In this document: positions 46,998 through 55,682 of the stretch, piece after piece
Position numbering within the stretch: position 1 is the stretch's first letter
Layout: every line of letters starts with the position of its first letter
Assembly (NCBI RefSeq): GCF_001636845.1
Contig: NZ_LITT01000011.1
Coordinates: 372,001 to 436,000 of the forward strand
Direction of reading: 5' to 3'
DNA from: Clostridium ljungdahlii
Lineage (GTDB): Bacteria; Bacillota; Clostridia; Clostridiales; Clostridiaceae
Length of the DNA stretch: 64,000 nucleotides
Notes under the pieces: model-generated
Told to the model about the DNA's origin: nothing
Databases searched by the model: none
Seen by the model: only the letters and a program-made list of their open reading frames with translations
Program-made: the position numbers and the translations under genes

Positions 46998-47369
46998 CTA
47001 TCTTCCCATCATAGATTGATGCATATTTATCATATCTTGTTTGCTAACAGATTCCATCATCTTTGCCATTGGAGCATATCCATTGGCTTTCATTATATCA
47101 ATCATTTTCTTATAATCTTCATCTGTTAGGTTGCTCATAAATTTATTCATAGAATCAAAATCGTTATTTTCCATCGCTTTTGCCTCATCACTAAAGCCAT
47201 TTTCTCTCATAATCTTTAACATATTATTAAAATTATTTGTATTTTGGTAACTTACATTGTCATTCACTTTATTAGAATTTATATAATCTTTTCCTTGTGC
47301 ATAAGCTACTGAAATTCCTCCTATAGCTAATATTGCTGCTGTTATCAAAACAATTAATCTCTTTTTCAT
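46998..47369 (-). CDS. secreted Met-rich small protein
   Basis: This 123-residue protein has a clear signal peptide (MKKRLIVLITAAILAIGGIS, cleavage after AYAQ-like near residue 25). The mature part is helical, with about 14 Met in the last 75 residues and a repeated pattern (LKIMRENGFSDEAKAM; MIDIMKANGYAPMAKMM), ending HQSMMGR. Clustered Met and His suggest extracytoplasmic Cu(I)/Ag(I) binding, but no known family is recognised. It has its own promoter of the repeated class (site 4). The neighbouring sensor kinase carries a similar Met-rich loop, which suggests a shared ligand. Confidence 0.7.
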   Translation of the reverse strand: MKKRLIVLITAAILAIGGISVAYAQGKDYINSNKVNDNVSYQNTNNFNNMLKIMRENGFSDEAKAMENNDFDSMNKFMSNLTDEDYKKMIDIMKANGYAPMAKMMESVSKQDMINMHQSMMGR

Positions 47370-47408
47370 AAGAATCTCCCCTTTTTATTTTCTCTTCTCT
47401 ATGTTTTT

Positions 47409-47441
47409 ATTATAAGTTTTAATTGTGTAGAAAATATGGAG
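47409..47441 (-). promoter_or_regulatory. CTNCA-direct-repeat promoter, site 4 (Met-rich protein)
   Basis: Minus strand: CTCCA, TATTTT, CTACA, 11 bases, -10 TATAAT (47414-47409). The start codon follows about 40 bp later. Confidence 0.75.
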
Positions 47442-47480
47442 AAGAAATCTTCGAGAAAAAAATATAAGGAGAAGTAGTTA

Positions 47481-48911
47481 CTACCCCTTCTTGCCAATTT
47501 CACAAATTGTCCGTTTAGGAAATTGTACTATGAATGTACTTCCCTCTTCTTCTTTACTTTCCACACTTATTTTTCCACCGTGAGACTCTACTAAACTTTT
47601 AGTAATAGTCAGCCCTATTCCTGAGCCACCTGTATTTTTATTTCGGGATAAATCAGTTCTATAAAACCTCTCAAAAATATAAGGTATATCTTTTTCTGGA
47701 ATACCTATTCCATTATCTTGAACTTTAATGCAAATGCCTTCCTTTTCTCTCTTAAGCTCTACTAATACTTTCCCCCGGGATTTTAAATATTTATAGCTAT
47801 TTGATAATAAGTTATGCATTATCTGCTTCAACTTATCCTTATCCATATACACCCATATATTTTTATCAATATTAAACATAATAGTATAATTGTTTTTTGA
47901 ATATAAAAGCTCAAAGCTTAATATAATTTTTTCTAATTCACTTGATAAGTTGAATTTTGTTTTATTTAGTTTTGAATCTGCTTGCTCCAACTTTGCTAAA
48001 TTACGCAGATTATCTACTAAGCTTGTTAATCTTTCTATTTCATCATAAAAACTCTGAAGTCTCTCTTCTGTTGGTTCCCATATACCATCTATTAATGCTT
48101 CTACATGAGTTTTAAGCGTAGTAAGAGGTGTTCTAATTTCATGTGCCATATCAGAAGTCAATCTTTTTCTAAGCATTTCTTGGTTTTGTAGTGTTTCTGC
48201 TAAATAATTTATTGAAGCTGAAAGTTCTTCTATTTCCTTAGTTTTACTTTTAACTTCTGAACGAACAGCTAAATTTCCTTTTCTCATTTCATTAGCAGTT
48301 TTAGTTATTTTAACTAATGGTTTCGTAAGTTGTTTAGCTAAAATAAAGCTTACTCCTAATCCAAATATTAATGCTATGAAACCTGAAAGTATAAAGGAAT
48401 GGTTTAATGTCATTTTGAAAGTCAGTGCCCCTTGACTTAGATATGAGGTTCCAAAATATCCAACAATTATTGTTCCAATATTTTTTTTATCTTTTACTAA
48501 AGAATGTGTCTCTTCCTTATATTCTCCTGCACTCATATCTGAATATTTACCCATCCCATTTTTCATCATGTTTCCCATCATTGATTCCATCATGTTTTTG
48601 TGCTGAAGATGAGAATTACCTGAATCAAATATTATATTTCCACTTGTATCTTTTACTTGTATATAAAGTTCTTCTAATACAGCATATCGTAATAGTTCGT
48701 CTTTATTAGAATTCGTAAATCCAGTTTTATCATTATATAAATCCTGAGCAGTAGCTACGATTTTATTTACTTTATCTTTCTGCTCATCTACTAAATAATT
48801 ATCGAACTTTTTTCCCACCATATAATTTGAGACAAAGCCTGCTATTAATATGGCACCTAATACAGTGATAAGAAAGCCTACAGATAACTTTTTCATCAAG
48901 GACATTTTCAT
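47481..48911 (-). CDS. OmpR-pair sensor histidine kinase with Met-rich sensor loop
   Basis: This is a 476-residue kinase with TM1 at about residues 8-30 and an extracellular sensor at about 33-160. The sensor contains HLQHKNMMESMMGNMMKNGM, eight Met and two His within some 25 residues. TM2 is at about 165-190, followed by HAMP, HisKA (MAHEIRTPLTTLKTH) and the ATPase domain (HNLLSNSYKYLKS, DNGIGIPEKD, IFERFYR, GGSGIGLTI). The Met cluster resembles copper/silver-sensing kinases. The start is the ATG (MKMSLMKK) 6 nt after GGTGG. It follows its response regulator by 56 bp. Confidence 0.88.
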   Translation of the reverse strand: MKMSLMKKLSVGFLITVLGAILIAGFVSNYMVGKKFDNYLVDEQKDKVNKIVATAQDLYNDKTGFTNSNKDELLRYAVLEELYIQVKDTSGNIIFDSGNSHLQHKNMMESMMGNMMKNGMGKYSDMSAGEYKEETHSLVKDKKNIGTIIVGYFGTSYLSQGALTFKMTLNHSFILSGFIALIFGLGVSFILAKQLTKPLVKITKTANEMRKGNLAVRSEVKSKTKEIEELSASINYLAETLQNQEMLRKRLTSDMAHEIRTPLTTLKTHVEALIDGIWEPTEERLQSFYDEIERLTSLVDNLRNLAKLEQADSKLNKTKFNLSSELEKIILSFELLYSKNNYTIMFNIDKNIWVYMDKDKLKQIMHNLLSNSYKYLKSRGKVLVELKREKEGICIKVQDNGIGIPEKDIPYIFERFYRTDLSRNKNTGGSGIGLTITKSLVESHGGKISVESKEEEGSTFIVQFPKRTICEIGKKG

Positions 48912-48967
48912 TTCAGTCCACCCCACTCATTATAAACCTACAATATTTTAAATTATTATGTCTCTTG

Positions 48968-49663
48968 CTAATCTACAAATTTATATCCCATACCGTATAC
49001 AGTAATAATATATTTAGGTTCTTTATGATTATCCTCTATTTTTTGTCTTATATTTTTTATATGACTATCAATAGTTCTGTCAAACCCTTCATAATCTACT
49101 CCAAAAGCTTTCTGCACTAATTGTTCCCTTGAAAACACCTGTCCTGGATTCGTTAACAATGCTAACAATATTTTAAATTCATTAGTAGTTAAGCTTATGT
49201 ACAGACCAGCCTTCTTTACTTTCATTTTATTTACATCTACCTCTAAATCACCGTTATTAAAGATCAGATAATCAGCTAGAGGACTTGACTCTCTGTATGA
49301 CCTTCTTATTAGAGCCTTTACTCTTCCAACTAATTCACGAGCACTAAAAGGCTTAGTTAAGTAATCATCTGCTCCAATAGCTAACCCTTCAATTTTATCA
49401 TCTTCTTCTGATTTGGCTGTTAACATAATTATAGGCACATCAGATGTCGCTCTTATTCTATTACAAATCTCTTCTCCTGATACCTTGGGAAGCATTAAAT
49501 CCAAAACAACTAGATGAATCACTTCATTCTTAAATAATTTTAACGCTTTTTCACCATCTTCAGCAGTTAACACATCAAAGCCTTCCCTTTTTAAATAGGC
49601 TTCTACTACTTCAACAATCTTAGGTTCATCATCAATTACTAATATTGTCTTTATATCACTCAT
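48968..49663 (-). CDS. OmpR-family response regulator (partner of the 47.5-48.9 kb kinase)
   Basis: This 231-residue regulator has a receiver domain with acidic pair DDEP near residue 10, phospho-Asp in VVLDLMLPKVSG near 52, LTAKSE near 80 and Lys in YLTKPFSARE. The winged-helix DNA-binding domain follows (LTTNEFKILLALLTNPGQVF, RTIDSHIKNIRQKIE, YGMGYKF). The start is the ATG 8 nt after AGAGG; the GTG three codons earlier overlaps the RBS. No CTNCA-type site is found before it, unlike the second regulator in this window. Confidence 0.92.
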   Translation of the reverse strand: MSDIKTILVIDDEPKIVEVVEAYLKREGFDVLTAEDGEKALKLFKNEVIHLVVLDLMLPKVSGEEICNRIRATSDVPIIMLTAKSEEDDKIEGLAIGADDYLTKPFSARELVGRVKALIRRSYRESSPLADYLIFNNGDLEVDVNKMKVKKAGLYISLTTNEFKILLALLTNPGQVFSREQLVQKAFGVDYEGFDRTIDSHIKNIRQKIEDNHKEPKYIITVYGMGYKFVD

Positions 49664-49753
49664 TATTAACACCTCTTTACCATAACATCTTGTTTTTAAA
49701 CTTTACTATATTTTATCATATGTCAAACCGTCATTATTAATAAATATAAATCA

Positions 49754-49780
49754 ACCCTCTAGTTGTAAAAACTAGAGGGT
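49754..49780 (-). terminator. terminator of the SHOCT gene
   Basis: ACCCTCTAGTT and AACTAGAGGGT pair around a 5-nt loop, with a T-rich flank on the minus strand. Confidence 0.75.
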
Positions 49781-49812
49781 ATACAGTTAGCTTTTTCTAG
49801 AAGTTAAATTTT

Positions 49813-50046
49813 TTATTTCTTCTGTGTTATAATAGTTCTTCTTTTAGTATATTCTTCTTCACTAATTTCTCCATTAGCAAACTTTTCATCAAGTATTTTT
49901 AAAGCGCCATTAGAGTTTGGTGTATAACTTTTTATAAACTTAACTCCAAGTACTATTAAAACTATGAATACTAATATTCTAATAGCCATCATCATAGACA
50001 TCCATGGGCTAAATCCAAAACCTGAACCTCCAAATCCGCAAAACAT
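49813..50046 (-). CDS. small SHOCT-domain membrane protein
   Basis: This 77-residue protein has a Gly/Phe-rich N-terminus (FCGFGGSGFGFSPWMSM), one helix at about residues 18-42, and a C-terminal SHOCT motif (ALKILDEKFANGEISEEEYT). SHOCT segments are short oligomerisation modules; the function is unknown. RBS GGGGGAAAT lies before the ATG. It has its own promoter of the repeated class (site 5). Confidence 0.8.
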   Translation of the reverse strand: MFCGFGGSGFGFSPWMSMMMAIRILVFIVLIVLGVKFIKSYTPNSNGALKILDEKFANGEISEEEYTKRRTIITQKK

Positions 50047-50103
50047 ATTAATTTCCCCCTAAAATATTAATTTTTTACTGTTCTTAATTTATTATTTGAG
50101 TTA

Positions 50104-50136
50104 ATTATAGCTAATAAATGTGGAGGAAATATGGAG
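50104..50136 (-). promoter_or_regulatory. CTNCA-direct-repeat promoter, site 5 (SHOCT gene)
   Basis: Minus strand: CTCCA, TATTTC, CTCCA, 11 bases, -10 TATAAT (50109-50104). The two half-sites are identical. Confidence 0.75.
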
Positions 50137-50181
50137 ATTTTATTTTTTTAAAATTCGTCCATACGCTCATAAATTTACACA

Positions 50182-50796
50182 TTATTTAACCCTGCGAACT
50201 GTTATATAGTCGCTCCTACTAATTGGAGAAATCTTAATTACATCTCCAGTATGAGGAGCATGTATCATTGCACCATTACCCACGTACATACCCATATGAG
50301 TAGGGTTACCATCCTTACCAAAGAAAACTAAGTCTCCTGGCTGTAATTGGTCTCTCGATACACCTACTCCATCATTTATCTGATCATAAGTAGTTCTTCC
50401 TACAGAAATTCCAAAGTGTCTATATACATACTGAGTGAAACCAGAACAATCAAACCCACTAGGTGTAGTTCCACCCCATAAATATGGTGTTCCTAGAAAA
50501 TTTGAAGCATACGCTACAACATTATCATTACTTATAGATGCCCCCCCTCTAGAAAGAGTTATCTTAGGTGCTTCACTTCTTATATTAGCGACCTGGTTTA
50601 CAGCTGTACTCACAGCATTTTGTTCAGCCAACGCATATTGTCTCTGCTGCTGTTTAGTTTGCTCTATTAGCTTTTTTTGATCATTTTTATTTTTATTAAG
50701 TTCATTTAACTTATTCTCATTTTCGGATTTTAACGCCAACTTATCATCAACAGTTTCATTATATACTTCTTTCGGATTAAGATTTTCCTTGCTCCA
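50182..50796 (-). pseudogene. NlpC/P60 (C40) peptidase, 5'-truncated
   Basis: The frame holds a Lys/Gln-rich coiled coil (ENKLNELNKNKNDQKKLIEQ) and a complete NlpC/P60 domain: catalytic Cys in PSGFDCSGFTQY, His in NPTHMGMYVGNG and the polar third residue in MIHAPHTGD. Family autolysins begin with a signal peptide and a longer coiled coil. Here the frame stops at a TGA at 50797, inside the coat-like gene, and has no good start codon. The secretion signal and about 150 residues are gone, so a working cell-wall enzyme is unlikely. Confidence 0.75.
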
Positions 50797-50971
50797 TCAT
50801 GGTTTTAATTTCTTGCTGAAGTTGAGAGACATTTTTCATTTTTGCATCCCTTAGTTGGGTGAAAAGCTGACGTACTTCTGGGTTACTAATCTCCATCATG
50901 TATTTATTATACATAGATTGTAACATCATTTCATCCTGTAAAGAATCGTGTAAAAAGTCCATATTATTCAT
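50777..50971 (-). CDS. small coat-like helical protein (CotF-type)
   Basis: This 64-residue, two-helix, Met/Gln-rich protein (FLHDSLQDEMMLQSMYNKYM and onward) is like the short spore-coat (CotF-related, ferritin-like) proteins of clostridia. RBS AAAGGAGTG lies before the ATG. Its 3' end overlaps the truncated NlpC frame, which marks the recombination junction. It is transcribed with the next two coat-like and DUF421 genes, probably during sporulation. Confidence 0.65.
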   Translation of the reverse strand: MNNMDFLHDSLQDEMMLQSMYNKYMMEISNPEVRQLFTQLRDAKMKNVSQLQQEIKTMMEQGKS

Positions 50972-51028
50972 GAAGTATCACTCCTTTAATTAAGGATGAC
51001 ATACCTTTACGTATGTCACGTCTAAGAT

Positions 51029-51229
51029 TTAAACAATTGAAAACTTTGACATAGTTTGTGTTAATGTATTGTAGTGATTACGTGATCCCTGTTCCATTGA
51101 TTTTAACATTTGCTTTAACTTTGGATCGTTAATTTGTCCTGACATAGAAGCATATTTTTTTGCCATGCCGTCTTCATGGAATTGCATTTTCTTAAAAGCA
51201 TTATTCATTATTTCTTGTTCAGTAAGCAT
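51029..51229 (-). CDS. small coat-like helical protein, paralogue
   Basis: This 66-residue protein has the same two-helix Met-rich pattern (MLTEQEIMNNAFKKMQFHED, then MLKSMEQGSRNHYNTL). RBS GGAGGTTATAAAA lies before the ATG. It sits 13 bp after the DUF421 gene and 57 bp before the first coat-like gene; a hairpin (GACATACC/GTATGTC) lies between the two small genes. Confidence 0.65.
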   Translation of the reverse strand: MLTEQEIMNNAFKKMQFHEDGMAKKYASMSGQINDPKLKQMLKSMEQGSRNHYNTLTQTMSKFSIV

Positions 51230-51242
51230 TTTTATAACCTCC

Positions 51243-51971
51243 TTATTTTTCAGTAATCACAGAATAGTATAATTCTCCTGACGAATCAATTAATGCGGCA
51301 TAAACATCTTTTACATTTGCAATACCTTTTTTAAGCAATTCATCTTTCAGCCATTTCTCATCATATCCTAATTCTTTTAAATTTTTTTCTTCAATCTTCC
51401 CCTCATTGATAAGGAGAGTTGGAAGACCAGCACCCATGGTCTGAATATTTAAATCCTTTGGAGTTACAGGCTGATAATCTGATTTTTTTAGAACACTTAC
51501 ATGACCGCTGGTTTCCAAAACTGCAGCTTCCACTTCACTAAGATTAGGGGCATCTATGCTACGTATATCAGATAATAGTAATTCTAATGGAAAGAAAGCT
51601 TTTGCCATGTTAGGTCGGAGAATCTTCCCACCGGATACTAATGGTATTGATTTTCCCATTACAACCTTAGCAAAAGTTCTATTTTTTACAGCTATATAGG
51701 ATATAAGATAATGAAGACTGTATATCACAACAATTATAACAGCAGTATTAATAAAACTTATTTTAGCTTCAAATAATGGAGCTGCTGTTACTCCACCCAT
51801 CATCCAGAAAAATGCAAAATCATAGCCTGCAAACTGGCCTCCAGCTCGGTGTGGTAAAACTTTTCCTTCTAGGAATAGCAAAATTCCAACTACAATACTA
51901 CGTAAAGTAAATATAAATGGGCTAATTTCCTTAGCACTTCCAAATACATCTTTTAATAATTCCATTGTCAT
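51243..51971 (-). CDS. DUF421 (YetF/YrbG-like) membrane protein
   Basis: This 242-residue protein has three N-terminal helices (residues about 20-95) and a cytosolic DUF421 domain (IPLVSGGKILRPNMAKAFFP, LSDIRSIDAPNLSEVEAAVL, PTLLINEGKIEEKNLKELG). Family members occur in spore-related operons of Bacillus and Clostridium, function unknown. It is preceded 11 bp upstream by a second DUF421 gene; the two may form a complex. Confidence 0.82.
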   Translation of the reverse strand: MTMELLKDVFGSAKEISPFIFTLRSIVVGILLFLEGKVLPHRAGGQFAGYDFAFFWMMGGVTAAPLFEAKISFINTAVIIVVIYSLHYLISYIAVKNRTFAKVVMGKSIPLVSGGKILRPNMAKAFFPLELLLSDIRSIDAPNLSEVEAAVLETSGHVSVLKKSDYQPVTPKDLNIQTMGAGLPTLLINEGKIEEKNLKELGYDEKWLKDELLKKGIANVKDVYAALIDSSGELYYSVITEK

Positions 51972-51981
51972 CCCTTCTTTA

Positions 51982-52680
51982 CTATATACTCATGTAGATT
52001 GTTCCATCTGACTCAAGCATAGCTAAAAATATGTCTTTTGGATTGGTAATGCCCTTTTCTTTTAATTTTGTCATTAGCCAATCATGGTCCAATCCCATGA
52101 CATGAAGATTTTTTTCGTCTATTTTTCCATCATAAATAAGAATTGTAGGTAGTGCTGCCATTTTAGGTGGTAAGTTCATCTGTTTTCTTGTAATTGGTAA
52201 TGCTTCAGGCTTTTTGATAATACTTATTTTTCCATAAGGCTCTAGTACAATGGTATCAATTTCTGATAGATTATGAGCTCCTTTTAATCTTAATTGTCCT
52301 AATAAATTATCCAGTGTTACATGGCAATCAAGCATATTTTGCCTGAGTATTATTCCATCCTTCATAAGAATTGTTGGTTTTCGATCGATTAAATTAGGCC
52401 ATTTTATATCTAAATAAGACAAAAAGATATTTACAAAGGCATAAACAAAAGTAATTACTAATCCAGAAGTAAGAGAAGATTCTGGATTTAACATTCTAAT
52501 AGCAGCTAAACTGACAATTCCAGCGGCTACCAAATAGTTATGACCTGACAAAATTCCTACTTGACGGTGACCCATCAAGCGAGTTGCAATAATCAATGCA
52601 ATATAAAGTATAACAGCCCTTAAAGCCAAAGCAAACGCTGATAAATTTTTACTTCCTTCCATAAATGAATTCCAATTCAA
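51982..52680 (-). CDS. DUF421 (YetF-like) membrane protein, first of the pair
   Basis: This protein of about 232 residues has three helices and a DUF421 domain (MGHRQVGILSGHNYLVAAGI, PTILMKDGIILRQNMLDCHV, LPTILIYDGKIDEKNLHVMG). An ATG at 52731 has its AGGAGG only one base upstream, too close to be used. AGGAGGG with 6-nt spacing precedes a TTG at 52680, giving MNWNSFMEGSK, which I prefer. The skipped segment forms a small palindrome (ATGAAGATT/AATCTTCAT) that could be a leader structure. Confidence 0.75.
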   Translation of the reverse strand: MNWNSFMEGSKNLSAFALALRAVILYIALIIATRLMGHRQVGILSGHNYLVAAGIVSLAAIRMLNPESSLTSGLVITFVYAFVNIFLSYLDIKWPNLIDRKPTILMKDGIILRQNMLDCHVTLDNLLGQLRLKGAHNLSEIDTIVLEPYGKISIIKKPEALPITRKQMNLPPKMAALPTILIYDGKIDEKNLHVMGLDHDWLMTKLKEKGITNPKDIFLAMLESDGTIYMSI

Positions 52681-52757
52681 AGCAAACCCTCCTGTATTCC
52701 TCAAAAGTACATGAAGATTATTAATCTTCATGCCTCCTAAACTATTATCATTGGTAA

Positions 52758-52865
52758 TTATTTTTCAAGTAGTCCTGAAAGAATAACTGCCAGGATAATA
52801 ATGATGATACCAGCATATAAATGAGTTTTTGATAAAACTTTGGAAGTATTTGGGATTTTAGTCAT
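52758..52865 (-). CDS. 35-residue single-helix membrane peptide
   Basis: MTKIPNTSKVLSKTHLYAG is followed by an Ile/Leu helix of about 16 residues and a short tail, GLLEK. No strong RBS is visible (AGATAG). It precedes the DUF421 pair by 80 bp. It is plausible but not certain. 52866-53161 shows no gene. Confidence 0.4.
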   Translation of the reverse strand: MTKIPNTSKVLSKTHLYAGIIIIILAVILSGLLEK

Positions 52866-53161
52866 TTCTATCTAATTTTCTTGATTTTGTGGTGTAGATG
52901 GACTTATAAGGCTATGCATTTTAGGACCATATACTTTAATTTATTATTTCTAAAAAACTCATATTTAGTATGATATTTTTAGAATCATTATATTCAATAA
53001 AAAACTTTTACTATATAAGTAATACAATATATCCAATAGAATTTAAGATTTCCGCTACTAAACTCTAAGTGTATAATATTATTTTTATTGCTTAAAATAT
53101 ATGCTGGAGGCTGAATGATTAATAATCATTTAGTATCAATAAGGAATACAGGAGGGGTATT

Positions 53162-53632
53162 ATGCAAATACAACTTAGTCAAAAAGAAAGAATGCTTTTA
53201 GAAGATGAAAAACATCAAGAGGGAATTTGTATAAAAAAATATCAAAACTATGCAGAGCAAGCTCAGGATTCCCAATTGAAACAACTTTTCAATAAGCTTG
53301 CTGGAGAGGAGCAACATCACTATAATATTATTGATCAAATGCTTCAAGGACAACAACCTAATCTCAGTCATGGTCAGCAACCTATGGCTCAAGGAGGACA
53401 AATGCAGCAATCATCTTATCAGGGAGCTATGAGTAATGCAGGTGATGAAGTACTTTGCAGTGATTTATTAGCAACTGAAAAATATGTATCAGGTACTTAT
53501 GACACAGGAATTTTCGAAGCTGTAAATCCTGTAATAAGGCAAGCGCTTCAACATATTCAACATGATGAACAACAACATGGTCAAGACCTCTTTAATTATA
53601 TGAATAGTCATGGTATGTATAATGTAAAATAA
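53162..53632 (+). CDS. spore coat protein (CotF-like)
   Basis: This 156-residue protein is of the CotF ferritin-like family. The first helical pair has LSQKERMLLEDEKHQEGICI. A Gln/Gly-rich linker (residues about 65-90) follows, then a second pair (EVLCSDLLATEKYVSGTYDT, QALQHIQHDEQQHG). RBS AGGAGGGG precedes the ATG. It is divergent from the DUF421/coat-like group, which supports a sporulation locus here. Confidence 0.85.
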   Translation: MQIQLSQKERMLLEDEKHQEGICIKKYQNYAEQAQDSQLKQLFNKLAGEEQHHYNIIDQMLQGQQPNLSHGQQPMAQGGQMQQSSYQGAMSNAGDEVLCSDLLATEKYVSGTYDTGIFEAVNPVIRQALQHIQHDEQQHGQDLFNYMNSHGMYNVK

Positions 53633-53744
53633 TAATTGTTTTGATTAAAGACAATTATCATTGTCAAGTATGCGAAGATACATATCGTCAATATACTGCA
53701 AAATGCAGAAACATGACTAGTATTTAAAAGTTTATAGAATTTAA

Positions 53745-53784
53745 AGTAAAGTGTACTACGTAAATTAAAGTAGTACACTTTACT
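53745..53784. terminator. 15-bp perfect terminator between cotF-like and cfa genes
   Basis: AGTAAAGTGTACTAC and its reverse complement flank a 10-nt loop, between converging genes. Confidence 0.75.
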
Positions 53785-53864
53785 ATTTAATGATATTATA
53801 CTGCAAAATAAAAATCTCTATTAGGTTTAATGTAAATAATCTTTAAAAATGCTTTAATGTAAAT

Positions 53865-55055
53865 TTATCGATAAAGGTAGTGTCTTGTCATTGGCAATTT
53901 GTTATTAAGTCCTTTAGAGAAAATAATTTGGTGAATGTCTAAATCGCTAGCACGGAAAGATGCAGCGCAAGAATTTAGATATAGTCTCCACATTTTAACA
54001 AAACGTTCACCATATTTTTCTCGAATACAATCTATATTCTTCTCAAAGTTTTTTGCCCAATGTTCTAAAGTTTTTGCATAATGTAATCGCAGACTTTCTG
54101 TGTCTAATAAGTGAAAGTCGTTTTCGGGTAAAAGCCAAATTAACTCACGAATTGAAGGGACATACCCCCCAGGAAAAATGTATTTACGAATCCATCGATT
54201 ACAAGGCATCTCGATCTTTCCTGTAATACAATGTAAAACAGATATACCTCCAGGAACAAGAAGTTTATCTACTGCCTGCATATACTTAGGTAAGTTTGCT
54301 TTTCCCACATGCTCTACCATTCCAACACTGACTACTTTATTAAATTTACCACCATTACTTTCTGCAAGGGTTCGATAATCCATCAATTTTACATCTACCT
54401 GTCCTGTTAACCCAAGTTCGGCAATACGCTGCTTTGTTTTGGTATACTGTTTCTCACTCAAGGTTATACCTAAAGCTTTTACTCCATATTGCTGTGCAGC
54501 ACGAATAATCAACCAACCCCACCCACAACCTATGTCTAGTAATGTTTCTCCTGGATGCAGCTGTAGTTTTTTTAGTATGTAATCAATTTTTTGTAATTGA
54601 GCCTGATAAAGAGAATCCTCTGGTGAACAAAAATAAGCACAGGAATAGCTCATAGTTTCATCCAACCACAGTTCATAAAAATCGTTTCCCAAATCATAAT
54701 GGTGCTCAATATCTTTTCGTTGATTTATTAGAGAAGTTGATTTATTTTCACTAGCAAAGAATTTTTGTACTCCATGGAAACCTTTCTTTTCAAAAAAAGG
54801 AATCTTAATTTTGTAGACTGTTTCAACAATTTGTTCAAGATTACCTTTAAAATCAATAATTCCATCCATATAAGCTTCTCCGAAAGCTAATGAAGGATCT
54901 TTTAACATCTTCATTCCAGAAATTTTATCTTTAAATATAACTTTAAAGGCAGGAGCACCTTGACCATAATTTTCACTTGATCCATCCCAGTAATCAATTG
55001 AAAAAGAATAGTCTTTTATTTTTTCACAAAATTTATGTATAACACTCTTTTCCAC
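53865..55055 (-). CDS. cfa: cyclopropane-fatty-acyl-phospholipid synthase
   Basis: This 396-residue SAM-dependent enzyme adds a methylene across cis double bonds of membrane lipids. The N-terminal domain is at about residues 1-110 (DPSLAFGEAYMDG), followed by the motif HHYDLGNDFYELWLDETMSY, SAM loop LLDIGCGWGWLIIRAA near 170, LSEKQY, VSVGMVEHVGKANL and the C-terminal HYAKTLEHWAKNF. All are intact. The start is GTG at 55055, 7 nt after GGGAG. A fragment of a second copy lies at 44434. Confidence 0.93.
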   Translation of the reverse strand: MEKSVIHKFCEKIKDYSFSIDYWDGSSENYGQGAPAFKVIFKDKISGMKMLKDPSLAFGEAYMDGIIDFKGNLEQIVETVYKIKIPFFEKKGFHGVQKFFASENKSTSLINQRKDIEHHYDLGNDFYELWLDETMSYSCAYFCSPEDSLYQAQLQKIDYILKKLQLHPGETLLDIGCGWGWLIIRAAQQYGVKALGITLSEKQYTKTKQRIAELGLTGQVDVKLMDYRTLAESNGGKFNKVVSVGMVEHVGKANLPKYMQAVDKLLVPGGISVLHCITGKIEMPCNRWIRKYIFPGGYVPSIRELIWLLPENDFHLLDTESLRLHYAKTLEHWAKNFEKNIDCIREKYGERFVKMWRLYLNSCAASFRASDLDIHQIIFSKGLNNKLPMTRHYLYR

Positions 55056-55224
55056 ATTTTCACTCCCTTTGTAATTAATACAACATTAATTATTGACGTA
55101 ATTAAAAATTATATTCAAATATTGTAATTAAGTCACAATCTTCTTAGTATTATGCCATATATCTATCATTAAATATATATTTTAACCATATAATATCTAC
55201 AGATAAGTTCTTAGGAGGAAAATA

Positions 55225-55368
55225 ATGTATCAGAACTCAAACAGATGTCCACTTACATCAAATACTACAAGAATATGCAGTAGTAATCCTGTAAATACTG
55301 CTGTAGAAGTGTCTAAAATTGTTTTTACTTATATGAAACCTAACGCAGTTATAAAGGAACGAATTTAA
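55225..55368 (+). CDS. 47-residue hypothetical protein
   Basis: MYQNSNRCPLTSNTTRICS is followed by EVSKIVFTYMKPNAVIKERI. A textbook RBS (AGGAGGAAAATA) precedes the ATG, so translation is likely. No family is recognised; it may be the N-terminal stub of a larger gene. Confidence 0.5.
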   Translation: MYQNSNRCPLTSNTTRICSSNPVNTAVEVSKIVFTYMKPNAVIKERI

Positions 55369-55615
55369 AAATATTCTTATAGTCTCTGGTATTTACATGA
55401 ATAGTATACACTGCATTATAGCCATATCCTTTTCCATTCCATATAGCTTCTAATAATTGTATCTTCACGAAGTGCTTTTTCTATTAGAAAACTCCTTGCA
55501 TAGTTAAAGATACCATTCAAATCAGTTCCGGTTCCTTGGTCTTGACAAATAAATGAAACCTCCTTATATGTACTAAGTGCAGTGGATTTTACTAGCCATT
55601 AGCAAACTATAATTA
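55369..55615 (-). other. unassigned region with start-less minus-strand frames
   Basis: A 60-codon minus-strand frame (55416-55598; QDQGTGTDLNGIFNYARSFL...) and an overlapping one (GKGYGYNAVYTIHVNTRDY) look protein-like but have no start and break into each other. This suggests a frameshifted remnant of a gene I do not recognise. Confidence 0.3.
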
Positions 55616-55618
55616 AAA

Positions 55619-55658
55619 TAAAAAATCTGAAATGCATTTATCACATCTCAGATTTTTT
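55619..55658 (-). terminator. terminator of the fix operon
   Basis: AAAAAATCTGA.ATG and CAT.TCAGATTTTTT form the stem, 25 bp after the fixX stop. Confidence 0.75.
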
Positions 55659-55682
55659 GTTTCTATTTAACACATAATTCTG

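Noticed and set aside
53198-53410. Antisense frames inside real genes (for example opposite the coat protein)
   Set aside because: They lack RBS and family signals and shadow the true genes on the other strand.
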